From positions 124,001 through 188,000 of the forward strand of contig NZ_LYWZ01000002.1 in the NCBI RefSeq assembly GCF_001661965.1: a DNA stretch of 64,000 nt. The letters run 5' to 3'. A program made the position numbers and the translations under genes. Position 1 is the stretch's first letter, and each line of letters begins with the position of its first letter. Source of the stretch: Croceicoccus mobilis. GTDB taxonomy: Bacteria; Pseudomonadota; Alphaproteobacteria; Sphingomonadales; Sphingomonadaceae. The notes below the pieces were generated by a model that was not told where the DNA came from, made no database searches, and saw only the letters and a program-made list of their open reading frames with translations. Shown here in pieces: positions 9,455 to 17,965 of the stretch.

Positions 9455-10165
9455 ATGGCCAAACGAAAGACCCGCGCAGGCGCGAAACGTCCCCTCCCCC
9501 GACGCCTCACCATCTGGGCGCTGAAGGCGCTGCTCATCTTCCTTGTCGTCTCAATCGGCTGGGTCGCGATCTACGCCGTGGTGCCGGTGCCGGTGACCAT
9601 CACCATGCTGGCCGACGACAAGGGTATCACGAAGGATTGGGAGCCGCTGGACAATATCGACCGCAATCTGGTGCGTGCGGTGATCGCGTCCGAGGATTCA
9701 AAGTTCTGCGAACATGACGGTTTCGACCGCACCGCCATCGCCAAGGCAATGGTCCAGAACGCGCAAGGCGGGCGTATCCGCGGCGGGTCGACGATCAGCC
9801 AGCAGACCGCGAAGAATGTCTTCCTGTGGCAGAACGGCGGCTATTTCCGAAAGGGGATGGAGGCCTGGTTCACCGTGCTGATCGAACAGATCTGGGGCAA
9901 GCGGCGGATCATGGAGGTCTATCTCAATGTCGCGGAAACCGGGATCGGCACCTATGGCGCCGAGGCCGGGGCGCAGCGCTATTTCAAGCATTCCGCCGAT
10001 AATCTTTCCCGCATCGAGGCTGCGCGCATGGCAGCTGCCCTTCCCTTGCCGAAGAAACGGTCCGTGGTGAACCCGTCGGGCTGGCTGCGCCGTCATGGCA
10101 ATACGATCTCTGCCCGGATCGGGGTCGTGGGCCGCGACGGGCTGGATGCCTGCGTTTATGAGTAA
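9455..10165 (+). CDS. mtgA: Monofunctional peptidoglycan transglycosylase MtgA
   Basis: This 236-aa protein has one N-terminal membrane helix (LLIFLVVSIGWVAIYAVV, about residues 25-45) followed by a GT51 domain. The catalytic Glu region is AVIASEDSKFCEHDGFD, with the second conserved motif RGGSTISQQTAKNVFLW and the later RIMEVYLNVAETGIGTYGAEAG. There is no transpeptidase domain, which separates it from class A PBPs. It polymerises lipid II into glycan strands at the periplasmic face. It ends 26 bp before a strong bidirectional terminator shared with the convergent TonB receptor gene. Confidence 0.93.
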   Translation: MAKRKTRAGAKRPLPRRLTIWALKALLIFLVVSIGWVAIYAVVPVPVTITMLADDKGITKDWEPLDNIDRNLVRAVIASEDSKFCEHDGFDRTAIAKAMVQNAQGGRIRGGSTISQQTAKNVFLWQNGGYFRKGMEAWFTVLIEQIWGKRRIMEVYLNVAETGIGTYGAEAGAQRYFKHSADNLSRIEAARMAAALPLPKKRSVVNPSGWLRRHGNTISARIGVVGRDGLDACVYE

Positions 10166-10191
10166 CGGTGGCAATCACGGAACGTAAAAAA

Positions 10192-10221
10192 GGCGGCGGC
10201 ACCCTTTCGGATGCCGCCGCC
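10192..10221. terminator. Bidirectional terminator between mtgA and TonB receptor gene
   Basis: A 10-bp perfect stem GGCGGCGGCA/TGCCGCCGCC with a 10-nt loop is flanked by six A on the left and five T on the right (after a single C), so it can stop transcription from both convergent genes. Confidence 0.9.
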
Positions 10222-10250
10222 CTTTTTGTCTGTCTGTAGGTCTGAAGCTA

Positions 10251-12689
10251 TCAGAAGCCCCAGATCAGCGACGCCGTGAACGCGCGCGGAGCGCCGATGT
10301 TCACATAGCTCGACGGGGTGGTCAGACCGCCCGAAGCGGAACCGATGTAAACCTCGTCGAAGATGTTGGTGACGTTGAACTGCAGGTAGGCCTTGTCGAG
10401 ATTTTCCTCGAAATAGCCCAGGTTCACGCGGATGTCTGCATCGACCGTGGTATAACCCGGCAGGGTCACGGTGTTGATGTCGTTCAGGTAACGCATACCG
10501 GTACGCTTTGCCTGCGCGCCCAGTTGCACCGGACCCAGATCGCCCTGGATACGGCCACCGATCATATACTTCGGAGCACCTGCTTCGCGCTTGCCAGCGG
10601 TCGCATAAGTCTCGGTCGAGGTGACAACGTCATCCTTGATTTCCGACTTCTGCCACGAACCGAAGGCATAGACAGTCAGCGCATCGATGGGCTTGTAGGC
10701 GATCGAGCCATCGATACCGTACTTGTCGACGGTGCCGAGGTTGTAGCTTACCGAGCAGTCACACTCTGCATAATAGACCGAGATCAGGCGGTTGTTGTAC
10801 TTGGAGTACCAACCAGCGATCTGCGCCTGAATTTTGTTCGACTGGAAGCGAAGGCCGACATCGAATGCATCCGAGGTTTCCGGCGTCGGGTTCGCACGCG
10901 GATCGGTTTCGTCGTAATAGAGCGAACCGTAGAGCGTGTCAGTGCCCGGAACCGAGAGGTTCTTGGCATAGCTGACGAAGACGCTGGCTTCAGGCGTGAA
11001 GTTATAAGTCAGGCCAGCGCTCGGCAGGAACTTGTCGTACTTGCGGGTACGCTTTTCCGGAAGCGCGCTGTCGGGATATGCAGCTTCATAGATCGCCGCG
11101 TCAGCCGCAGCGATGCAATCGCCGTAGCCGTCGTCCGGGCCAAGGTTGTAGCAGCGCTGGTCGAGCTTGCGCTCGAAGAACGGCATGCGCGCACCGACAA
11201 GGACTGTCAGGTCACCGAACTCGCCGCGATATTCACCAGCTACCTGGTTCAGCATCGCAACCGACTTGCGGTCACGCTTGTTCAGGACCAGCCCGTTGGC
11301 CGCGACGATCGGATCGTTGACCGGGAACACGTCATAGGGAACACCGTTCCGCTGCAGCAGGCCAGCCTGGCCGGTCTGGCGGTGGTCGGCGTGGTCGAAC
11401 GTGTACGACAGACGGAAACGATTGAAGTCGTTCAGCTCGTAAGCAAGGTTCGCGATGACCACGAAACGGTCGGTCTGCGTCTGGCTCGGGGTCAGGATGC
11501 GAACGCGATCAAGCGTGTCACCATCGCCATTGAGATCGACACCGGCGTAATAGCTGCCATCGATCTGGCCTAGCAGGCCAGTCGTCGGATCGGCATATTC
11601 ATAACCGCCCGACGAGGTGCCGCCGCCATTGGCCTTCACGTACTGGTAGCTCGGGTCGACGGTCAGGACGAGCTTGTCGCTCAGCGTGAAACGTGCATTT
11701 GCACGGATGTTGCCGGTGTTCGACGGGTTGAAACGACGCTCGAACGGCGAACCGCAGCTGTTGGGGCTATCGGCGACGCCCGCTTCAGGCTCGTCGGTGC
11801 TGCAGGGAGTGCCATCGTACAGATCGTAGAAACGATCGGCCGGGTCCTGGATGCCGTAGGTGTCGGGATCGGAATAGCGCGCCGGCGAACCGTTGAAGTT
11901 GTTGCGGTTCTGGTTGTAGTGGCCTGCAACCGCGATGAAGTCGCCATTGTCGCCCAGCGGCTGGTAGATCTTACCGTTGTACTGCTGCTTCTTCACGCCG
12001 CCGTAGTTCGAGAAGGTCGAATCATTCTGCGTGGTCGAAGCCGTGAAATAGGCCTTAAGGCCACCCGGGGTGATTTCGCCGGTCTCGACCTTGATAAAGC
12101 CGCGATACATCATGCGGCTGACGTCATTGCCGCGTGCAATGATGTCGCCATAGGTCAGGACGGTGGTGACGCCGAAATCATTATCGGGCATCTTCGAACG
12201 GATGTTGATCGTGCCGCCGGCTGCCGAAGCGGTCGGGCTGTCGACGTCGGTAGAACCGAGGCTGACGGTCGCCGCCTCGATGATCTCGGGGTCGAGCATC
12301 TGGTTGGTATAGAGTGCATAGCCACCCGAGTCGTTCAGCGGAATGCCGTCGAGCGTCTGCGAAATACGGTCTGCGCCAAAGCCACGGACAGTGAAGCTGC
12401 CGCCCAACGAACCGAACGGGTCGTTGTTGGTGAAGCTGACGCCCGGAACCAGGTTCAGCGTGTCGTTGATGGTCTGGCCGGGAATCTGGCGCTGGATGAT
12501 TTCCGAGCTGATCTCGACCTTGGCCTTCGGGCTGTCGGGAATTTCGACGCCAGCGACGTCGGATGCGACGGTCCCGGTGACAACGATTTCGCTGTCTTCA
12601 AAGTCAAGCGAGCCAGTCGACTGCGCGTGGGCAGTTGCCGGCAGCGCGATCGCGGCGATCGCAGAGCTGCACAGAAGGAATTTCTTCAT
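10251..12689 (-). CDS. TonB-dependent outer-membrane receptor
   Basis: From the ATG at 12689 the product is 812 aa with a clear Sec signal peptide (MKKFLLCSSAIAAIALPATA, cleaved near AHAQS). A TonB-box-like stretch (SEIVVTGT) precedes the plug domain (INDTLNLVPGVSFTNNDPFGSLGGSFTVRG ordering, split across about residues 60-180). The remainder is a beta-barrel ending with the aromatic C-terminal residue (SLIWGF) required for outer-membrane assembly. Cysteine pairs in predicted extracellular loops (near PCSTDEPE and ECDCSVSY) are notable. The ligand cannot be read from sequence; siderophores and other large substrates are typical. An in-frame GTG/ATG extension upstream is rejected because it would bury the signal peptide. 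Confidence 0.93.
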   Translation of the reverse strand: MKKFLLCSSAIAAIALPATAHAQSTGSLDFEDSEIVVTGTVASDVAGVEIPDSPKAKVEISSEIIQRQIPGQTINDTLNLVPGVSFTNNDPFGSLGGSFTVRGFGADRISQTLDGIPLNDSGGYALYTNQMLDPEIIEAATVSLGSTDVDSPTASAAGGTINIRSKMPDNDFGVTTVLTYGDIIARGNDVSRMMYRGFIKVETGEITPGGLKAYFTASTTQNDSTFSNYGGVKKQQYNGKIYQPLGDNGDFIAVAGHYNQNRNNFNGSPARYSDPDTYGIQDPADRFYDLYDGTPCSTDEPEAGVADSPNSCGSPFERRFNPSNTGNIRANARFTLSDKLVLTVDPSYQYVKANGGGTSSGGYEYADPTTGLLGQIDGSYYAGVDLNGDGDTLDRVRILTPSQTQTDRFVVIANLAYELNDFNRFRLSYTFDHADHRQTGQAGLLQRNGVPYDVFPVNDPIVAANGLVLNKRDRKSVAMLNQVAGEYRGEFGDLTVLVGARMPFFERKLDQRCYNLGPDDGYGDCIAAADAAIYEAAYPDSALPEKRTRKYDKFLPSAGLTYNFTPEASVFVSYAKNLSVPGTDTLYGSLYYDETDPRANPTPETSDAFDVGLRFQSNKIQAQIAGWYSKYNNRLISVYYAECDCSVSYNLGTVDKYGIDGSIAYKPIDALTVYAFGSWQKSEIKDDVVTSTETYATAGKREAGAPKYMIGGRIQGDLGPVQLGAQAKRTGMRYLNDINTVTLPGYTTVDADIRVNLGYFEENLDKAYLQFNVTNIFDEVYIGSASGGLTTPSSYVNIGAPRAFTASLIWGF

Positions 12690-12998
12690 GGGTGATTTGT
12701 CCCTGAAAATTGATTTCGACGATCCCCAAGGCCGCCCCTGTAAATCACGGCCTTGTTGCAATGCGCCATAAGACGTCATTTGTGACGAGCAAGTGACAAT
12801 CGAAACCGGATTCACCTGCGACACACTGATACAAATGGCGCGACTCCGCAGTTTTCCTTACATTGCGTGAAAATTTGCGATCATTCGCGACCGTTCGCAC
12901 ATGCCGCAAAGATGCCCCTTTTTTCGCCATTGCGGCATTTTTGCAACGCACGTGCGCAGCCCCTTTCTTCATGCTGCAAAGCCGCTAGAGTCGCGCCC
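12690..12998. other. Divergent intergenic region, TonB receptor / CDF exporter
   Basis: These 309 bases hold the 5' regions of two divergent genes. The part nearest the receptor is GC-moderate with A/T-rich patches (AAAATTGATTTCG). Around 12850-12910 there is a cluster of TTCGC/TGCGA-type words (TTTGCGATCATTCGCGACC). No clear Fur box, zinc box or riboswitch was recognised. No credible coding frame is present. Confidence 0.5.
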
Positions 12999-13922
12999 AT
13001 GGGTCACGGACATTCACACGATCATGGGCACGGGCATAATCACGCTCCGGCCAGTTTCGACCGCGCCTTTGCCATCGGTGTCGTGCTCAATACCGGGTTC
13101 GTCGTGGTCGAGGCAGGCGCAGGCTTCGTGTTCGGCTCCATGGCGCTTGTCGCCGATGCCGGGCACAATCTGTCGGACGTGCTCTCCCTGCTCATTGCCT
13201 GGGGGGCGAGTGCGGCCGCGCGCAGGCCGCCTTCGGAAAAATTCACCTATGGGCTGAAATCCAGCTCGATCCTCGCCGCCATGGCCAATGCCGCGCTGCT
13301 GCTGGTGGCGCTGGGTGCGATCGCGATCGAGACTTTGCGCCGCCTGTTCGACCCCGCGCCCGTGGAGCCGGGCGCGGTGATGATCGTGGCCGGGATCGGC
13401 ATCATCATCAATACCGCGACCGCGCTATTGTTCATGCGCGGCAAGGATGACGATCTCAACATCCGCGGGGCCTATCTGCACATGGCTGCCGATGCCGCGG
13501 TTTCGGCGGGCGTGGTGGTCGCCGGGCTGCTGATCGCGCTGACGGGACTGAACTGGATCGACCCCGTCGCCGGGCTGGTCATCGTCGCGATCATTGCGGT
13601 CGGCACATGGGGGCTTTTGAAGGATTCGGTGAAGATGGGCCTGCTGGCCGTGCCCGACGGGATCGACGTGGCAAAAGTGCGCGCGACGCTGGAAAGCGCC
13701 GAGGGCGTGGCGGCGGTTCATGACCTGCATATCTGGCCAATGAGCACGACCGAAACCGCGCTGACCGCGCATCTGGTGATGCCCGGCGGGCATCCGGGCG
13801 ATGCATTCCTCCACGGCCTCGCCCACCGGCTCGACCATGATTTCAGCATTCACCACGCGACATTTCAGGTGGAGATGGCGGCGGAAAACGGTTGCGCGCT
13901 GGAAGATGCGGCGACGGTTTAG
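12999..13922 (+). CDS. Cation diffusion facilitator (Zn/Co/Cd exporter, ZitB/CzcD type)
   Basis: The 307-aa protein begins with a His-rich metal-binding tail (MGHGHSHDHGHGHNH). Six hydrophobic helices follow. The transport-site motifs are in helix II (ALVADAGHNLSDVLSLL) and helix V (YLHMAADAAVSAGVVVAG), giving the HxxxD pairs of CDF exporters. The C-terminal cytoplasmic domain carries VHDLHIWPMSTTETALTAHLV. It would export zinc or similar divalent cations by proton antiport. The ATG at 12999 is chosen over an earlier in-frame ATG (12867) because it begins exactly at the His-rich segment. Confidence 0.93.
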   Translation: MGHGHSHDHGHGHNHAPASFDRAFAIGVVLNTGFVVVEAGAGFVFGSMALVADAGHNLSDVLSLLIAWGASAAARRPPSEKFTYGLKSSSILAAMANAALLLVALGAIAIETLRRLFDPAPVEPGAVMIVAGIGIIINTATALLFMRGKDDDLNIRGAYLHMAADAAVSAGVVVAGLLIALTGLNWIDPVAGLVIVAIIAVGTWGLLKDSVKMGLLAVPDGIDVAKVRATLESAEGVAAVHDLHIWPMSTTETALTAHLVMPGGHPGDAFLHGLAHRLDHDFSIHHATFQVEMAAENGCALEDAATV

Positions 13923-13925
13923 TCG

Positions 13926-14273
13926 CTAGCGCAGGAAAGGCCGCATCTTGCGCTCTAGCTGATCGACCAGTGCCGGTTCCATGAAGCGGTAGCGGTCGGG
14001 GATGTCGAGGCTGACGACGCGCCGTTCGGCAAGCAGCGCGCCGAATTGACGCTTCAACTTTCGCAGCTGGCTTCGTTCCATCACGAAAATGCGGTCAGCC
14101 CAGCTTACAAGATCGGCGTCGATCGGCACCTCTGCATCAGGTGACAGCCCCGCCGACATCGTCAGCAATCCGCCCCGTCCCGCGAAGATCGCCTCCGCCG
14201 TGGGGCTGCGCCAGCGGTTGCGCCCGCAGACGAAAAGAAAATGGCGGGGACGATCGCTCGTCCCCGCCATCAT
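13926..14273 (-). CDS. Low-molecular-weight protein tyrosine phosphatase-like protein
   Basis: The 115-aa protein has the Cys-x5-Arg P-loop in [18 protein letters not shown] near its N-terminus and a candidate general-acid aspartate in [11 protein letters not shown], as in the predicted LMW-PTP family with a CxxNxxRSPTAE signature (COG4551-like). It is shorter than classical LMW-PTPs (about 150 aa). It follows clpX by 23 bp. The start at 14273 (ATG ATG GCG) has AAGGA 5-9 nt upstream. No other start exists before the P-loop, so codons 2-11 lie inside a 13-bp hairpin that looks like the clpX terminator. Its substrate is unknown. Confidence 0.82.
   Translation of the reverse strand: MMAGTSDRPRHFLFVCGRNRWRSPTAEAIFAGRGGLLTMSAGLSPDAEVPIDADLVSWADRIFVMERSQLRKLKRQFGALLAERRVVSLDIPDRYRFMEPALVDQLERKMRPFLR
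14241..14270 (-). terminator. Hairpin plus T-rich run: clpX terminator inside the next gene
   Basis: Thirteen-bp perfect arms (ATGGCGGGGACGA / TCGTCCCCGCCAT) flank a 4-nt loop. On the minus strand the stem is followed by TTTTCTTTT, as in an intrinsic terminator, 27 nt after the clpX stop. The second ATG of the PTP-like gene forms the base of the stem, so the structure overlaps that gene's translation start. Confidence 0.8.
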
Positions 14274-14296
14274 GTTTTCCTTGCCGTAAGCGCGGA

Positions 14297-15553
14297 TCAG
14301 GCCGCGGCTTCCTTGCCCTTGTGGACCTGGATCGGTTCCTTGCGGCCCTCGACCACTTCCTTGTCCACCACGACCTCGGTCACGCCTTCCAGCGTCGGCA
14401 GGTCGAACATGGTGTCGAGCAGGATCGCCTCAACAATCGAACGCAGGCCGCGCGCGCCGGTCTTGCGCTTGATCGCCTTGCCAGCGACCGCTTCCAGCGC
14501 CTCGTCGGTGAAGGTCAGCTGCACGTCCTCGAGCTCGAACAGCTTCTGGTACTGCTTGACCAGCGCGTTCTTGGGCTCCTTGAGGATCTTGACCAGCGCC
14601 TCGACGTCGAGGTCTTCCAGCGTCGCGATGACGGGCAGACGGCCGACAAATTCGGGGATCAGGCCGAACTTCAACAGATCTTCCGGCTCTGCCTTGGACA
14701 GCAGCTCGCCGATTTGGCGCTTTTCCGGGTCGGCGACATGCGCGCCGAAACCGATCGAACGCTTTTGCAGGCGATCCGAAATCAGCTTTTCAAGACCCGC
14801 AAACGCACCGCCACAAATGAACAGGATGTTCGTCGTGTCGACCTGCAGGAATTCCTGCTGCGGATGCTTGCGCCCACCCTGCGGCGGGACGGAAGCGGTG
14901 GTGCCTTCCATCAGCTTTAGCAGCGCCTGCTGCACGCCCTCACCCGAAACGTCGCGGGTGATCGAGGGATTTTCGGCCTTGCGCGTGATCTTGTCGATCT
15001 CGTCGATGTAGACGATGCCATGCTGCGCCTTTTCGACATTATAGTCGGAGGCCTGCAGCAGCTTGAGGATGATGTTCTCCACGTCCTCGCCCACGTAGCC
15101 CGCTTCGGTCAGCGTGGTGGCGTCGGCCATGGTGAAGGGCACGTCGAAAGTGCGCGCCAGCGTCTGGGCCAGCAGCGTCTTGCCCGAACCGGTGGGCCCC
15201 ACCAGCAGGATGTTCGACTTCGCCAGTTCCACATCGGTCGATTTGCCCGAGTGGCGCAGGCGCTTGTAATGGTTGTGGACGGCGACAGAAAGCACGCGCT
15301 TCGCCCGGTCCTGGCCGATCACGTAATCGTTGAGAGTCTCGAAGATCTCGATCGGCGGGGGAACCCCTGCGTCCTTCTTGCCTGCGATGCCGGCCTTCGT
15401 CTCTTCGCGGATGATGTCGTTGCACAGTTCGACACATTCGTCGCAAATGAAGACGGTGGGTCCGGCAATCAGCTTGCGCACCTCGTGCTGCGACTTCCCG
15501 CAGAAGCTGCAGTAAAGGGTGCTCTTGCTGTCCGATCCGCTCACTTTGGTCAT
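14297..15553 (-). CDS. clpX: ATP-dependent Clp protease ATP-binding subunit ClpX
   Basis: The 418-aa protein has the N-terminal C4 zinc-binding domain ([15 protein letters not shown] and [10 protein letters not shown]), Walker A ([15 protein letters not shown]), Walker B ([10 protein letters not shown]), the pore loop region ([13 protein letters not shown]) and the sensor-2 region ([15 protein letters not shown]). It unfolds tagged substrates and feeds ClpP. It lies 240 bp downstream of clpP on the same strand, the usual gene order. In alphaproteobacteria ClpXP degrades CtrA under control of ChpT/CpdR; chpT is also in this window. Confidence 0.97.
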   Translation of the reverse strand: MTKVSGSDSKSTLYCSFCGKSQHEVRKLIAGPTVFICDECVELCNDIIREETKAGIAGKKDAGVPPPIEIFETLNDYVIGQDRAKRVLSVAVHNHYKRLRHSGKSTDVELAKSNILLVGPTGSGKTLLAQTLARTFDVPFTMADATTLTEAGYVGEDVENIILKLLQASDYNVEKAQHGIVYIDEIDKITRKAENPSITRDVSGEGVQQALLKLMEGTTASVPPQGGRKHPQQEFLQVDTTNILFICGGAFAGLEKLISDRLQKRSIGFGAHVADPEKRQIGELLSKAEPEDLLKFGLIPEFVGRLPVIATLEDLDVEALVKILKEPKNALVKQYQKLFELEDVQLTFTDEALEAVAGKAIKRKTGARGLRSIVEAILLDTMFDLPTLEGVTEVVVDKEVVEGRKEPIQVHKGKEAAA

Positions 15554-15793
15554 ATCTGTCTCATAAAGCGCCCGAAGATTCGGGCCATTCTTGAATTTAC
15601 GCGTCGATTATCGAGAATCAACCGTATCGGGCACGGGTTTCGTTCATACAGTGCATAAATGACACGCCCTGTATGTTGGCTTAAAGCCTATGCTTCACGG
15701 ATCATGACCGTGCGATCCGCATTGCGCCATAGCCCATGCGGATCATTCGGGCAGAGGGAACGGGCGATCCCGTCCCCTCCTTCTTCCCGATAA

Positions 15794-16435
15794 TCAGCCC
15801 TCGGCCGCCGTATCGGCGCGCGTGGCGAAGACCTTGTCGACAAGGCCGAATTCCCTGGCTTCCTCGGCTTCGAGGAAGGTGTCGCGGTCCATCGCCTTCT
15901 CGATATCGTCGAGCGCCTTGCCGGTGTACTTCACGTACAGGTCGTTCATGCGGCGGCGGATGCGCAGGATCTCGCGGGCCTGGATCTCGATGTCCGAGGC
16001 CATGCCCTGTGCACCGCCCGAAGGCTGGTGGATCATGATGCGCGCATTGGGAAGCGCGATGCGCATGCCCGGTTCGCCCGCGGCCAGCAGGAAGCTGCCC
16101 ATGGATGCGGCCTGACCGATGCACACGGTCGAAACGCGCGGCTTGATGTACTGCATGGTGTCATGGATCGCCATGCCCGCCGTGACGACACCGCCCGGCG
16201 AGTTGATGTACATCGAGATGTCCTTGGTGCTGTCTTCCGATTCAAGGAAAAGCAGCTGCGCCACGATGAGCGAGGCCATGTTGTCCTCGACCTGTCCGGT
16301 GACGAAGACGATACGCTCGCGCAGCAGGCGCGAGAAGATGTCGAAGCTGCGTTCGCCGCGGCTGGTCTGCTCGACGACGACGGGCACGAGTGCGCCGGTT
16401 TCGGGGTCGACCCGCATGTTCCCGATCTGGTTCAT
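15794..16435 (-). CDS. clpP: ATP-dependent Clp protease proteolytic subunit ClpP
   Basis: From the ATG at 16435, preceded by AGAGGA, the protein is 213 aa. The catalytic triad is visible: Ser111 in [15 protein letters not shown], His136 in [14 protein letters not shown], and an Asp near residue 185 ([14 protein letters not shown]). The N-terminal segment ([21 protein letters not shown]) is typical. ClpP forms the tetradecameric chamber with ClpX. Longer upstream frames are non-homologous. A candidate promoter lies 28-56 bp upstream. Confidence 0.96.
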   Translation of the reverse strand: MNQIGNMRVDPETGALVPVVVEQTSRGERSFDIFSRLLRERIVFVTGQVEDNMASLIVAQLLFLESEDSTKDISMYINSPGGVVTAGMAIHDTMQYIKPRVSTVCIGQAASMGSFLLAAGEPGMRIALPNARIMIHQPSGGAQGMASDIEIQAREILRIRRRMNDLYVKYTGKALDDIEKAMDRDTFLEAEEAREFGLVDKVFATRADTAAEG

Positions 16436-16462
16436 GAAATCCTCTGAATGACTGGAAAGGCC

Positions 16463-16491
16463 TATGTCGGGCCTACCCGGCGCATGTTCAA
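16463..16491 (-). promoter_or_regulatory. Candidate clpP promoter
   Basis: On the minus strand, TTGAAC (complement of 16486-16491) and GACATA (complement of 16463-16468) are separated by 17 bp, 28 bp upstream of the clpP ATG. The -35 resembles both housekeeping and RpoH-type alphaproteobacterial promoters; RpoH control is plausible but unproven. Confidence 0.42.
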
Positions 16492-16583
16492 CCCCGTTAA
16501 TCACGCAAGCGTGGACACCGGGGATAAGCGGCGCGCAGCGGGACAAAAATCGCCAGCGCGCAGGCCTGCACGGCTGACGCCAA

Positions 16584-16615
16584 GCGCCCCGGCGGGGGAC
16601 TGACCGCCGGGGCGC
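16584..16615 (-). terminator. GC-rich 12-bp hairpin downstream of dioxygenase-like gene
   Basis: GCGCCCCGGCGG (16584-16595) pairs perfectly with CCGCCGGGGCGC (16604-16615) across an 8-nt loop. There is no clear T-run on either side, so termination may be Rho-assisted or the hairpin may protect the mRNA 3' end. Confidence 0.5.
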
Positions 16616-16742
16616 CGCCCTCATTCGGTAGATACCGGGGGGCAGGGAGCCCCTCTGACGGGGGCTTATGTGTTGGGCCGGCATCACGACCGTACGTGAG
16701 TGTGGCTTCGCTCCGCCCGCGATGCCGACCGTCTCGGTATTC

Positions 16743-17639
16743 TCAGGTCGCGATGCCGACGGTGGCCGTCGCGGTATAGCCGTCGGTGGTATTGCCATCG
16801 AACAGCACGGTCATCGCCTCGATCTGGGCGTCGCTATTGTCGCCAAAGACATTGTCGCTGGCCGTGGTGATCTTGGCGAAATTGCTCTTGCTGGTCGAAT
16901 AGGTGCTGGTCGCATAGACATCGTCGCAGGCATCGGCTTCCATCGCGAACTGCGAAACGAGCAGCGCGTATGACCCGTTGGTGGCCTTGTCGATCGAGGA
17001 GTAGACCTCGAAATGCATGTGCGGATAGCGCCCGTCATAGCAGCCCGGGAAGATCGTGGTGAAAGTGACCTGCCCGTTCTCGTCGGTCACCTGCACGCCG
17101 CGCAAATAGCTCTCGCCTGGTTCGCTGTAGAGCGAGTAATTGCCGTCCGCGTCGCAGTGCCAAAGATAAATGGCATAGCCTTCCAGCGCGTTGCAGCTGT
17201 CATTCACGTCAGCCAGCGTGATGGTGAAGGTGACCGCGATCCCCGCTGCCGTCGTGGTCGAGCTGAGGAAGCTCGAACGAATGTCCGAACGCACGATGCC
17301 GCTTTCGGTCAGCACGTTGGATGTTTCGCCGCTCGACTGGTTGGTGCCGTCGCCGGGATAGGGGCCGCGCGTTTCGGTCGCATAGGCGGTGCAGGTGCTG
17401 CCCGATGACGAAGAGGACGAGCTGCTCGACCCGCTCGACGACGATGACGAGGAGGAGGAGCCCGTGCCTACCGTGACCGAGCTGCTGGAAGAAGACGAGG
17501 TCTCGCCCCCGCCGCAGCCTGCCAGCACCAGCGCGCCGCCGCCTGCGCCGATCAGGCCCAGCGCGCGCCTGCGGCCAAGGCGGATGCGCTCGATCCGTTC
17601 AAGGTCTTCGGCAAGGCCGCTACCGTGATGTGCGCTCAT
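16743..17639 (-). CDS. Exported intradiol-dioxygenase-like lipoprotein with poly-Ser linker
   Basis: The 298-aa protein starts at 17639 with AAAGGGA upstream. The N-terminus has a Tat-like segment ([26 protein letters not shown]) that also fits a lipobox (LAGC), predicting export and lipidation. A low-complexity Ser/Gly linker of about 35 residues follows. The C-terminal domain is intradiol-dioxygenase-like: [19 protein letters not shown] and [21 protein letters not shown] contain the expected Tyr and His-x-His non-heme iron ligands. Cytoplasmic members cleave catechol or protocatechuate; exported, lipidated members are less understood. No aromatic-degradation genes are nearby. Confidence 0.82.
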   Translation of the reverse strand: MSAHHGSGLAEDLERIERIRLGRRRALGLIGAGGGALVLAGCGGGETSSSSSSSVTVGTGSSSSSSSSSGSSSSSSSSSGSTCTAYATETRGPYPGDGTNQSSGETSNVLTESGIVRSDIRSSFLSSTTTAAGIAVTFTITLADVNDSCNALEGYAIYLWHCDADGNYSLYSEPGESYLRGVQVTDENGQVTFTTIFPGCYDGRYPHMHFEVYSSIDKATNGSYALLVSQFAMEADACDDVYATSTYSTSKSNFAKITTASDNVFGDNSDAQIEAMTVLFDGNTTDGYTATATVGIAT

Positions 17640-17965
17640 TGCGATTGTCCCTTTAAGCTTGGGTAGTGCCAGAATTTGCAACAATTGGAGCCGGCGGCCC
17701 GCTGCGTGAGACGGTGTTGAATCACCGCACCGCCCCTTGGCAATAAGCAGCCCCGCAGATGCGACACGATGCGACAAACTGCGATTGCAAGGTTACAGCC
17801 GGGCCCTTCACGTTACGCCGGTGACGCAGTTGCGACGATTTTTGCCGGTGCTGTTCGGTCGGGCCATGAGCGATTTTCACCGCCCTACATGCGAATCACC
17901 CGCAACTTGCAGCATGACGTCTTCGCGCTTGCACAGCGTCTGAACGCTCGCCAATCTGCGCCGCC
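17640..17965. other. Divergent intergenic region, dioxygenase-like / amidase lipoproteins
   Basis: These 326 bases separate two divergent exported lipoprotein genes. A direct repeat GATGCGACA at 17758-17766 and 17768-17776, spaced by one base, is the only notable word. I see no convincing gene, RNA or terminator; open frames here lack ribosome sites and protein-like composition. Confidence 0.45.

Larger units (their letters stand above)
16436..16742. other. Intergenic region, clpP / dioxygenase-like gene
   Basis: These 307 bases contain the clpP promoter candidate (16463-16491) and the long GC hairpin at 16584-16615. The remainder, 16616-16742, shows no coding frame I would support and no recognised RNA. 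Confidence 0.5.

Noticed and set aside
15755-15776. Imperfect hairpin after clpP as a terminator
   Set aside because: The stem is interrupted and no T-run follows on the clpP strand, so I did not call it.
17400-17500. Trinucleotide-like repeats of gac/gag/tcg that look like a microsatellite
   Set aside because: They encode the poly-Ser linker of the dioxygenase-like lipoprotein with mixed Ser codons, so they are coding low complexity rather than a simple DNA repeat.
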